Positions 20,520-27,578 of a stretch of 27,578 bases of DNA are shown here, in pieces. The stretch covers positions 1 through 27,578 of IMG/VR virus record IMGVR_UViG_3300006793_000209; one strand, 5' to 3'. The notes below the pieces were generated by a model, which worked only from the letters and a program-made list of their open reading frames with translations, did not search any database and was not told the DNA's origin. The position numbers and the translations under genes were made by a program. Origin of the DNA: a virus. How positions within the stretch are numbered: position 1 is the first letter of the stretch; each line of letters begins with the position of its first letter.

Positions 20520-22583
20520 TTATTCAAAGTACTGTGAGATACTTGGGTCCAAGTTTTTTAAGACTTCATTAGCTATTTCTACGTTAGTAGTATCTTTAGC
20601 AGCATATACCGAGCCTCCAATAGTCGCTGAGCCCACAAGTAAATCTTGTATCTTTTTACGTGTTGGACCATCTATTCCTTTAGCTTCCATTAACTTAGCT
20701 ATAGCCCCTAATCCTTGCTTCTTCTTTTTAGCATTATTAGAAAAAACTTTCATTGCTTGCCTTTGGAATGCCTTAGATTTCATAAGCGCATTAATTGCCA
20801 CGTAGCCACCGACTGCGCCAAAAGGCCCACCAGTAAATGCACCAGCGCCGCCAGCTAAAATCCTTGTCATAAGAACCCCTAAGCCACCGTGATCTGCTGC
20901 ATTTTCTAGAATATCTGCGTAACCTTGCCATGCTTGCTTATCCAAAACATCACCATAAACTTTCTGTAAAACTTTAATACCACTTTTATCGCCTAAAAAT
21001 CTTTTAAGTGGAGCAGCATTTTGCCCTGTAAATAAATGCTCATGCAAAGCCATTTGAAGATTTTGTTTCTGAGCTTTTCCAAAGTTGGTATCACCAGATA
21101 ATCTACCTAATTTGTTCATTTGTTCAATAAACTCATCGACTTTATGGGGATCTTTGCTAGATATAGTATTAACTAACTTTCTAGTTGCAGCTGAGCTATC
21201 TTCTGTTGCATTTATAATAGTTCTATCTGCTCTAATACGTAAAAAATCTGAATAGTCTTTGTCTAATTGCTTAGCCTTATTGCCCTTACCCGCTTTTTTA
21301 GCTGAAGTAGTAAACAGATTTCTAGATTGTTTATAGAAATTATTTAAAACTTGGTCTGAGCTAATATTAGGACCAACACCTCTGCTAGCCCTATTAGATT
21401 CTTTTCCTAATGTAGAACGAATTTTACGTAAAGCCTGTGTTGGAGTTAGTTCTTTACCAACCATAGCTTCGATAGTTTGATTTAAATTCCCAATTTTAGC
21501 GACCCCAGGTTTAGCGTGAAGGTCCTTAACTAATTTTTTAATTTGTGCTTGGGTAACTTTTATTTCGCCTAATTCATCGTATTCTCGAGTAAACTTAGCT
21601 TTGCCTCTGCTTATAACATTATTAAGGTTATCATTTAAACCTGCAGCAGCTTCTTCCTTACCACCGGTGCCAACTGCGCTATCGAGAATCTCTTTAGCCT
21701 CTCTAGCTACACCTTCTCTAGCAGCTTCTCCACCGCCAGCTGTTTTAATAGCAGCTCCTTTAAGTGCTTGCGCACTTTGTACTGGATGTGCAATACCTTT
21801 TGCAGTGCCAGTAACGGCCTTACCTGTCCCACTAATTAGCTTAGCTCCGCCTTTAATAGCTACAGGAGCTGCAGCACCTAAGCCTACACCCATACCAGTA
21901 GAAATAGCGGCACGTTTCCAATCAAATTCCTTGTCTTCGTCTAACTGTCCTTCAACACCTAATTGAATACCAGCATCATGAGCACCAACAATTCCACCGG
22001 CTACAACACCTGATCTAGCAGCTGTTCCGGATAGTAATTTTTTAATACCTTGTTGAGCTCCCATGCGCATTGCGCCACCAGCAATAAACTTACCACCAAA
22101 ATATGTTGATGGGGCCCATAGTAATGAGGCAGCGTCTTTAGCTTGCTCAAGTAAAGGCCTAGAACCCTCTCCAGTTATATTGGTATTGTTGTAAGTATTG
22201 AACACATTATTCATTGCACTTTTTGTATCATCGTCCATACCAAATATATCTTTGGTAGTTCCGGCTAATGAAAGCTCATTGTTTAATGTGCTATTCCAAT
22301 ACTCAAAAGAATCTTCAATTAAATCTTCATTACTTCCAGTCCACTCTTCACCTCTGAGGTGCTTATGCACTTTTTTGAGGTCTTTAATGTAGCTTTCATT
22401 TTCATTTAGCTTATCAAATCTTAAGCCCCCATCTTTTAACTCCCAAGATTTTAACTCAGGAGCTTTGTTATTTCCAGACTCTAACTTCATAATCATGCCT
22501 TTAAGAATCTTAGCATTTCGGGTGTCCCCTGCGTTATACGCACTCATGAATTTCTTCATTAGGTTTTCTTTATTGTATTCCAT
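20520..22583 (-). CDS. Putative internal virion / DNA-ejection protein (687 aa)
   Basis: I see no enzymatic domain. The N-terminus has MSAYNAGDTRNAKILKGMI, a short helical AGD-type motif common in phage ejection proteins and also present at the start of the next gene's product. Residues about 155-275 hold several Gly/Ala-rich hydrophobic segments (for example GVVAGGIVGAHDAGIQLG and GMGVGLGAAAPVAIKGGAK), and another stands near 580-605 (LAGGAGAFTGGPFGAVGGY), suggesting membrane insertion during DNA entry. The position, between the 928-residue protein and the RNA polymerase, equals part of the T7 gp16 place. No lysozyme or transglycosylase motif is found. The ATG follows GGGAGATTT. Confidence 0.65.
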   Translation of the reverse strand: MEYNKENLMKKFMSAYNAGDTRNAKILKGMIMKLESGNNKAPELKSWELKDGGLRFDKLNENESYIKDLKKVHKHLRGEEWTGSNEDLIEDSFEYWNSTLNNELSLAGTTKDIFGMDDDTKSAMNNVFNTYNNTNITGEGSRPLLEQAKDAASLLWAPSTYFGGKFIAGGAMRMGAQQGIKKLLSGTAARSGVVAGGIVGAHDAGIQLGVEGQLDEDKEFDWKRAAISTGMGVGLGAAAPVAIKGGAKLISGTGKAVTGTAKGIAHPVQSAQALKGAAIKTAGGGEAAREGVAREAKEILDSAVGTGGKEEAAAGLNDNLNNVISRGKAKFTREYDELGEIKVTQAQIKKLVKDLHAKPGVAKIGNLNQTIEAMVGKELTPTQALRKIRSTLGKESNRASRGVGPNISSDQVLNNFYKQSRNLFTTSAKKAGKGNKAKQLDKDYSDFLRIRADRTIINATEDSSAATRKLVNTISSKDPHKVDEFIEQMNKLGRLSGDTNFGKAQKQNLQMALHEHLFTGQNAAPLKRFLGDKSGIKVLQKVYGDVLDKQAWQGYADILENAADHGGLGVLMTRILAGGAGAFTGGPFGAVGGYVAINALMKSKAFQRQAMKVFSNNAKKKKQGLGAIAKLMEAKGIDGPTRKKIQDLLVGSATIGGSVYAAKDTTNVEIANEVLKNLDPSISQYFE

Positions 22584-22600
22584 AAATCTCCCGTATTAGA

Positions 22601-25387
22601 TTATTGAACGTTATTCCAGGCCGCTAGTTCCTCATCTGATAGTCCTTTAGGAGCTCCATTGCTAGAACTGCTAGTAGAGCCCCCTTTTGTAGCACCGATG
22701 GCAAGGTTTACCATCGCTTGAACACCGTCTGGCATTCTGAACTCACCGTCCATTCTGCCCATAAGATAAGCAGAGCCAGCTCCTGCATTAGCAGCCATGT
22801 CCCTAGTCATCTGTACCATTTGCAGTCTTTTCTGTTCAATTGTTCCTGGAAGATCTCCTGACATCGGCATAAAACCAGAAAGATAGTCATTATATTCGTA
22901 TCCAGAATAAGCAGCACCAGTATCTTTACGAAGCAAGCCTTGTAGCCACATACTTGTTAAAGGACGGAACTGTTGAGGAAGGTTCTCTTTCTGGAATATG
23001 TTATTAATAGCTGCGGCCGATATTGAATCATTTGCATTCATCGCACCCCAGGATTTAATACCAGCCATAACAGCTGTCAATTTCTCTACCGTCTCGGGGT
23101 CTTTCAACATAACATCAATAGCCGGCTGAGCGTTAACCATTCTTAGAGCATAACTGTAACTGTCGCTTTCTGTTTCATTCTTAAATTTACCTGCAAAAGA
23201 AGGATTGCCTTTAGCATCGATACGAGTAGCGTTAGGAATAGAAGCATTCTTTTTATATTCCTCCGCTTGCGCCGCAGTTATATTACCAGCTGCAAGTTCA
23301 GCATCAATTTCATTAATGATTCTTTTATCCACAACGCCCCTTTCAAAGGGTTGGTTAGCGGATGAAACAGTCTTTTGGACATCAGTCAAATTAGATTGCT
23401 CTATAGGGATCCATTGACCATCCTCAAATATTAACTGGTTCCCGGCTGCATCATTTTTAGCCCATACGACATCTACAGTACCATCAGGTCTTATACCTTG
23501 CACGTTGTAGGCTGAAACTCTTTGTTGCTTGTCTACACCGAAGATTTGGTTAGCTACTAACTTCTCTTTCGCACCTTCCTCTTCGGTTAATTCGCCACTT
23601 GCAACTCGAGTATCTACATTATCTATATAATCATTGTAAGCCTTGAGGTTCTTTTGATTAGCAGTAGCATCGGCGCCTAATCCCATGTTTTCAAGTTTAG
23701 CGGCTTCTACCTTAGCTTCAGCTTCAGTATCAGTCATAAAACCCTCATAAGCAAATCGACCAGCTTCGTTTCCACTCATACCGAAGATTCTTGCACCGGC
23801 ATATCTAAATAAAGCCCTAACTAAATCCCTACCATCAATACCTAATAATTCGCCAAGTTGACCTAAAGAGCTCTTTATTTTATCTTTAGCCTCATCAACG
23901 CTTATCTCGCCATTTTCGAGTGCTTCTTTAGCAATTTCGACTTCGCTTTTAGCTTCTGTAGCTATACCATCCCAATGAGGGTTACCAGCACCAGCGGCTT
24001 GAATATCTTTTTCTGCTTCATCTATTTCCTTAGCAATTTCCTCTGGGGAAGTAGTTCCAGGCTCATTCTCATGGATATTTGGGCTTGTTATAGTAGAAGG
24101 AGTTGTAGGAGCTATTTCATCATAGCCGTCCATTTCTGACCCAACTTCCGGTTGAAAACCTTCGTATCCAGGTACTTCTTGCATTTCAGCATTATCACCA
24201 CCAGGTGTATAGCCTTTTCTGCCACCTAACCTGTTGCCCTTAGTACCTCTTGTGGATCCGCCAGAAGAAATACCAGGCATATAGCCCTTACGTTCACCAA
24301 GTTCAGCACCGGTATCTCCATCTATACCAGGCATATAGCCCTTACGGCCTCCTGTATCTTTGGTATCAGCCTCTAACGCTCTTAGTAGGGCTTGCTCTTT
24401 AAGTTGCTCTTCCATAGTAATAGCAGCAGAGGCCTTCTCTTCAGCAGTATCACGACCAAAAATAGGTTGCTCAGCTACAGGATTTCCTTCATTATCGAAG
24501 TTGTATCCTTTGTTATCAAGAGTAGGAGTTAAAGCTACTTCTTCGCCGGGTTCTACATTTTCGTATAGTCCAGGTTCTAGCTGAGCTTCAGTTAATCCAG
24601 TTGTGGTTACTTCTGGGTCACCCATATTATCAGGGGCTAATTCATAAGTTACCGTGCCATTATCATTTAGTGTTTCGCTAATAACTCGGGAATCTTGTTG
24701 CAAAGCGAGATCATCGGCTGAATCCATAGCAACTGTATGAAATTGATTATCGTTGCCCTCAGTTAAATCTTCGCCAATAAAATCAGTTAATACTTTAGCT
24801 TGTTTTGGCTTACGAGACCCCCTTACAGAAGGGCCATCGTTGAGTAGCAACTCATCTTCCATAAAATTAAATTGTCCCTTAGAACCTCTTGAGGTAGGGC
24901 CAGTAATATTATTACCAGGGAAATATCCTTTTCTACCACCTAAAGCGGCTCTGGATGTAGGGCCAGTAATATTATTACCAGGGAAATATCCTTTTCTACC
25001 GCCTAAAGCAGCTCTGGATGTAGGGCCACCGCTAGCAACATTATTGCCAGGCATGTAACCTTTTCTGCCACCCAAGTTTCCTCTAATGGTAGGGCCCGCT
25101 GAACCAAGTATTAGTTCATCTTCCATATCTTGATTTCCAGGCATATAACCTTTTCTTCCACCTAATACATTTACGCTAGGGGTAGAATCTTTAACCCTAT
25201 TGTTTTTAATACTAACATTAGCACCATCAGTAGTTGAAAAGCTAACATTATCTAAGTCATTAGAATCATCTGAAACTATAGAAGTAAGCCCTTCGGTACT
25301 TAAGCCAGCAAGGCCTAGTTTAGCATTTTGCTCTGCAGCTTTCTTTGCTAGTAAGACATCTCTTTTTCGTTGTCTTCCATTTGCCAT
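22601..25387 (-). CDS. Putative internal virion protein with GGRKGYxPG repeats (928 aa)
   Basis: The first 400 residues are low-complexity and carry seven copies of a GGRKGY[MFT]PG-type motif at about 76, 106, 129, 150, 346, 364 and 388, with the companion segment MEDEL-x(5-7)-GP near 88 and 176. The rest (about 430-928) is mostly helical, Ala/Glu-rich, and looks like a T7 gp15-type ejection protein by place and length. Function is not recognised. The repeats could bind DNA or another virion protein through the paired basic and aromatic residues. The ATG follows AAGGAGTCACT. Start, direction and neighbours fit the virion operon. Confidence 0.6.
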   Translation of the reverse strand: MANGRQRKRDVLLAKKAAEQNAKLGLAGLSTEGLTSIVSDDSNDLDNVSFSTTDGANVSIKNNRVKDSTPSVNVLGGRKGYMPGNQDMEDELILGSAGPTIRGNLGGRKGYMPGNNVASGGPTSRAALGGRKGYFPGNNITGPTSRAALGGRKGYFPGNNITGPTSRGSKGQFNFMEDELLLNDGPSVRGSRKPKQAKVLTDFIGEDLTEGNDNQFHTVAMDSADDLALQQDSRVISETLNDNGTVTYELAPDNMGDPEVTTTGLTEAQLEPGLYENVEPGEEVALTPTLDNKGYNFDNEGNPVAEQPIFGRDTAEEKASAAITMEEQLKEQALLRALEADTKDTGGRKGYMPGIDGDTGAELGERKGYMPGISSGGSTRGTKGNRLGGRKGYTPGGDNAEMQEVPGYEGFQPEVGSEMDGYDEIAPTTPSTITSPNIHENEPGTTSPEEIAKEIDEAEKDIQAAGAGNPHWDGIATEAKSEVEIAKEALENGEISVDEAKDKIKSSLGQLGELLGIDGRDLVRALFRYAGARIFGMSGNEAGRFAYEGFMTDTEAEAKVEAAKLENMGLGADATANQKNLKAYNDYIDNVDTRVASGELTEEEGAKEKLVANQIFGVDKQQRVSAYNVQGIRPDGTVDVVWAKNDAAGNQLIFEDGQWIPIEQSNLTDVQKTVSSANQPFERGVVDKRIINEIDAELAAGNITAAQAEEYKKNASIPNATRIDAKGNPSFAGKFKNETESDSYSYALRMVNAQPAIDVMLKDPETVEKLTAVMAGIKSWGAMNANDSISAAAINNIFQKENLPQQFRPLTSMWLQGLLRKDTGAAYSGYEYNDYLSGFMPMSGDLPGTIEQKRLQMVQMTRDMAANAGAGSAYLMGRMDGEFRMPDGVQAMVNLAIGATKGGSTSSSSNGAPKGLSDEELAAWNNVQ
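24197..24355 (-). repeat. Second cluster of GGRKGYxPG coding repeats (3 copies)
   Basis: Three units, TGGRKGYMPG, LGERKGYMPG and LGGRKGYTPG, stand within about 53 codons. They are more diverged at the DNA level than the first cluster and are separated from it by about 190 residues. Confidence 0.85.
24901..25026 (-). repeat. Tandem 63-base direct repeat inside the 928-residue protein
   Basis: 24901-24963 and 24964-25026 match at 61 of 63 bases, giving 21-codon units that encode RAALGGRKGYFPGNNITGPTS-type sequence. Two further, more diverged motif copies lie upstream in the gene (near 25045-25075 and 25135-25165). This points to recent expansion by slippage or unequal recombination. Confidence 0.95.
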
Positions 25388-25396
25388 AGTGACTCC

Positions 25397-25750
25397 TTAT
25401 TTAAATAATTTTGTAGCTAATAAACCACCTATTATGAGAGGTGCAGCCATAGGGGCAGCAGCGGCCATTAATCCGGTCCCTGTTGAACCAGCCGCGCCAG
25501 CAGCAGCACCACCTTTGCCACCAGCAGCTGCTTTACTAACTGCTGAGGTTGCCATTTCTGTGCCTTTATTCATAGCTACATCTAAGGCTTTGTCTTTTGC
25601 CATACCAATACCTTGCTCAACCATGCTTGGATCATCTTGAATCACAGGGGCAGCTGGGGTCTCAACATTTAGAATACCCACAGGGGCTTTATCTTCTGCA
25701 GGGGTGCCACCCACTCTAGCAAAAGGATTCATTTTATTATCTATCAACAT
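25397..25750 (-). CDS. Small Ala/Gly-rich virion-cluster protein (117 aa)
   Basis: The 117-residue protein has a Pro-rich first part, a helical middle part (MAKDKALDVAMNKG) and a C-terminal hydrophobic segment LMAAAAPMAAPLIIGGLLATKLF that could enter a membrane. This fits a small ejection-complex protein. It starts on a TAATG overlap with the preceding gene, with GGAGG seven bases upstream. An internal ATG (codon 7, MNPFARVGG) is a possible alternative start. No family is recognised. Confidence 0.65.
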   Translation of the reverse strand: MLIDNKMNPFARVGGTPAEDKAPVGILNVETPAAPVIQDDPSMVEQGIGMAKDKALDVAMNKGTEMATSAVSKAAAGGKGGAAAGAAGSTGTGLMAAAAPMAAPLIIGGLLATKLFK

Positions 25751-26463
25751 TACTTCCCTCCGGTTTGAGTTGTAGTAGATGTTTTAGGTAGAACACCAAA
25801 CATACCTCCAAGTCTAGATAAACCTTGGTACTGCGCGTCAGCTTCGGCTTGTGCTTGTTGTTGTCCAGCAGCACCAACTTGACCCAACATTCCAGCGCCA
25901 GTACCTTGGGCGCCTAGAGCAGTTTGTTTCATAGCCATATCTTGTTGTTGTTTTTGAAGATCTATCCCTGCAAATTTAGCAGCTAGATCGTCTGTTAAAC
26001 CGGCTTGATTAAGGGCTTGTCTTGAGCCACCGAGATTCCCAGTTCTTCCAGCGGCGCCAGCTAGGGCACCTAGTGCGGCTTTAGCATCAGTTGTAGCAGC
26101 AGTTTTCATACCAGCAAGGTTAACACCCTGTGCAGCTTGGTTAGCCATTAAAGTTTCTAGTCCCGTTTGATTAGCGGCAGCTTGCCTACCAGCTTGCTGA
26201 GCAGCTAACTGATCCGCAGTAAATCCCGCAACTTTAGATAATTCGCCAGCTTGTTGTGCTTTTTGTGCTTCATTTAAGAATGGAGAAACATATTGTTCAT
26301 AAGCTTTATCGGCAACTCCACTAGTAGTAGTTTGAGACTTATCTTTTCCTCCCCCAAAATGCGAGACTTCATTAGCGTCTACATAAGTTACTTCACCGTG
26401 TGATATTACTTCACTTGTTGATATATCGATAGTAACACCATCATAAATTTTTACTTCAGACAT
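25750..26463 (-). CDS. Putative internal virion protein (T7 gp14 position, 237 aa)
   Basis: The 237-residue protein has a short N-terminal region, then HFGGGKDKSQTTTSGVADKAY and YVSPFLNEAQKAQ, followed by VAGFTADQLAAQQAGRQAA and a long Ala/Gln-rich helical region. This Ser/Thr-rich linker followed by a YVxPFLxEA and AGFTxxQLAAQ pattern is frequent in internal or ejection proteins of marine podoviruses and N4-like phages. With its place after the gp13-like gene it probably belongs to the DNA-ejection apparatus. The ATG follows AAGGAGACAATA and overlaps the previous gene by 8 bases. Confidence 0.6.
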   Translation of the reverse strand: MSEVKIYDGVTIDISTSEVISHGEVTYVDANEVSHFGGGKDKSQTTTSGVADKAYEQYVSPFLNEAQKAQQAGELSKVAGFTADQLAAQQAGRQAAANQTGLETLMANQAAQGVNLAGMKTAATTDAKAALGALAGAAGRTGNLGGSRQALNQAGLTDDLAAKFAGIDLQKQQQDMAMKQTALGAQGTGAGMLGQVGAAGQQQAQAEADAQYQGLSRLGGMFGVLPKTSTTTQTGGK

Positions 26464-26908
26464 TATTGTCTCCTTTTAATTGTTTTCGCATAGTTGTGTA
26501 TTTTTCATTCCAACCTACTTTTGTTAAACCTTTAACTAAACCCCTTCGACCAGTAAATTCTAAGTAATCTACTCGAGGGAATTTTTTAATCATTTTTTCA
26601 AATTCTTCCGCCCATATAGGAAAATCTCCATATACCTCCTTTTGAGCTGTGCTACCTAAAGTGATTATATGAATAGAGTTAAAATTGTTATATTCCAAAA
26701 ATCTTGTAGTTGCTATAGCTACACTTTCATAATGTTTACCAAGAATATCCCATACTTGAAATAAACCTGGATTAGCTATTGCTTGTTTTACAATTTGGTA
26801 CGAGGTCCATTCACCATCACTATAGACTAAAGCTTTATCGATATTGACTTTTATCTCATCAAATCTTGATAATAGCTCTTCATCTAATATTTGTTTTATA
26901 GTGTACAT
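26456..26908 (-). CDS. Putative internal virion protein (T7 gp13 position, 150 aa)
   Basis: The 150-residue protein ends with YLEFTGRRGLVKGLTKVGW and then KYTTMRKQLKG. Small proteins with this GRRGWxxxLxxxGW-like end are widespread between the tail tubular and ejection genes of podoviruses and look like acetyltransferase-fold proteins, as T7 gp13 does, without a proven activity. I infer the role from place and this motif. The ATG follows CGGAGGATAATT. It begins just after a long hairpin that fills the intergenic gap. Confidence 0.5.
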   Translation of the reverse strand: MYTIKQILDEELLSRFDEIKVNIDKALVYSDGEWTSYQIVKQAIANPGLFQVWDILGKHYESVAIATTRFLEYNNFNSIHIITLGSTAQKEVYGDFPIWAEEFEKMIKKFPRVDYLEFTGRRGLVKGLTKVGWNEKYTTMRKQLKGDNNV

Positions 26909-26931
26909 AATTATCCTCCGATTAATTAATT

Positions 26932-26978
26932 ATAGTCTTTATCGAGAACACTTATCAAATGTTCTCTGTAAAGGCTAT
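26932..26978. promoter_or_regulatory. Long hairpin filling the gap between two virion genes
   Basis: Bases 26933-26950 pair with 26960-26977 in 17 of 18 positions (a few G-T pairs, one C-T mismatch), with one more A-T pair outside and a loop of nine bases. The structure starts at the stop codon of the upstream - strand gene and ends just before the ribosome site of the next. There is no T-run on the - strand, so it is more likely an RNA processing or stability element than a terminator. Confidence 0.7.
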
Positions 26979-27578
26979 TATCCACCCCATCTTGAAGTTT
27001 TGTATAGTCTTAATTTAGTAGGAACTTTATCTTCAAATACAACTGCAGCAATTACCATTGCTACAAATTTCCCTTCTCCTTCGTGATTCATATCTACAGA
27101 CTTTAGACGAATAGAATTCAAGTCATTGTCTATTTGTGTTTCTAATTCTGTGTCATAAGGCACAGGCAATTTGTAATAATTCGCAGCATCAATTAGCATT
27201 TGTTTGTTTTCAACTAAAAAGAACAGTTCTTCTTCTTCATCAATCCAGCTTCTCGCTAACCATTTATTAATATCAGGGCACTTATCGTATGAATCAAAGT
27301 CATTTCCCGTTGATAGTCTACCGTAGCCCTCCCTAAGTGTTTTAGAAGATTCATAGTTTATAATCTTGCCATTGCTAAGGACACCTTCCCATTGTAGTAT
27401 TGGGTCGCCTTTCTTTTCTCTAAATTCTATAGTGGCAGAGCCATCTGTGAATTCGCCTATATACTTAGCATCATTCTTTCTTTTTGGATTATAGAACCAA
27501 GCTCCAACAATTTCAACAGAACCGTTAACATATACTTTTACTTTATCAAAAGTAAACCAATGCTCATCAGGTATTGCA
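26978..27578 (-). CDS. Tail protein, possibly tail tubular protein B (T7 gp12-like), C-terminal part
   Basis: The frame is open from the right edge of the window down to the stop at 26978-26980, giving 199 visible residues; its start is outside. The visible part is beta-rich, with VKVYVNGSVEIVGAWFYNP, TDGSATIEF and, near the end, LNSIRLKSVDMNHEGEGKF followed by LRLYKTSRWGG. The last segment resembles the C-terminal beta repeats of podovirus tail tubular protein B, and the gene order (before gp13-, gp14-like) agrees. An internal Met at 27199 is not the start, since the frame continues upstream without a stop. Assignment is moderate. Confidence 0.5.
   Translation of the reverse strand, partial: AIPDEHWFTFDKVKVYVNGSVEIVGAWFYNPKRKNDAKYIGEFTDGSATIEFREKKGDPILQWEGVLSNGKIINYESSKTLREGYGRLSTGNDFDSYDKCPDINKWLARSWIDEEEELFFLVENKQMLIDAANYYKLPVPYDTELETQIDNDLNSIRLKSVDMNHEGEGKFVAMVIAAVVFEDKVPTKLRLYKTSRWGG

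Noticed and set aside
25200-25640. Long + strand open frames opposite the virion genes, for example 25200-25640 and 19730-20209
   Set aside because: They lack ribosome sites, have unlikely composition and lie opposite well-supported - strand genes.
1-27578. CRISPR array, insertion sequence or integrase
   Set aside because: No regularly spaced repeats, transposase or recombinase motifs were seen on either strand.

Overview
The window is an AT-rich, tightly packed genome segment of a lytic, T7-like tailed phage (podovirus type). On the + strand it carries a T7-style replication module (single-subunit RNA polymerase, 5'-3' exonuclease, gp2.5-type SSB, gp4-type primase-helicase, gp5-type DNA polymerase, gp3-type endonuclease I). 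On the - strand it carries a run of virion genes in the T7 order gp12-13-14-15-16. No integrase, repressor, capsid, portal or terminase gene is present; the structural genes continue past the right edge. The AT richness, the B12-dependent ribonucleotide reductase and the mosaic of T7-like core genes are typical of marine phages of alphaproteobacteria, but the host is an inference only.

Layout. 1-67: hammerhead ribozyme. 68-311: untranslated, apparently structured leader. 312-3292: early/nucleotide genes, namely a basic microprotein, two tRNA T-arm-like elements, a MazG-like pyrophosphohydrolase, a dATP/dGTP diphosphohydrolase-like protein, a ThyA-family enzyme with an Asp at the position that selects dCMP, a secreted small protein and a membrane microprotein. 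3296-3352: second hammerhead, then small genes, a complete ClpX-type unfoldase and the T7-like RNA polymerase. 7409-9557: acidic protein, GIY-YIG protein, exonuclease, SSB. 9599-9660: third hammerhead, then primase-helicase, DNA polymerase, a terminator, class II ribonucleotide reductase, endonuclease I, small genes and thioredoxin. 16930-17150: two hairpin terminators where + and - transcription meet. 17157-27578 (- strand): virion genes, ending with a large protein that has all the catalytic motifs of a second single-subunit RNA polymerase.

How it may work. The second polymerase (17392-20508) lies at the end of the ejection-protein cluster and is about as large as the catalytic core of the N4 virion RNA polymerase, so it is a candidate for a packaged polymerase injected with the DNA to transcribe the early + strand genes. 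The T7-like polymerase made from those genes could then use the repeated promoter-like motif TTAYGCGGNYGTATAG seen at three places. Self-cleaving type II hammerhead RNAs, each with a covarying loop I pseudoknot, would cut the long + transcripts into leader, clpX-RNAP-exo-SSB and helicase-polymerase-RNR blocks, a job done by RNase III sites in T7. The phage ClpX keeps the pore loops and a ClpP-docking-like GF tripeptide, so it might redirect host ClpP. The nucleotide genes (MazG-like, diphosphohydrolase, ThyA-family, RNR, thioredoxin) feed DNA synthesis and may alter the cytosine pool.

The strongest unusual points are the two distinct single-subunit RNA polymerases in one T7-like phage, the three hammerhead ribozymes, a 52-base exact copy of a DNA polymerase gene segment reused in another reading frame in a small gene 8 kb away, the phage ClpX, and the Asn-to-Asp change in the ThyA-family enzyme. 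All calls rest on reading the sequence; no database search or folding program was run.
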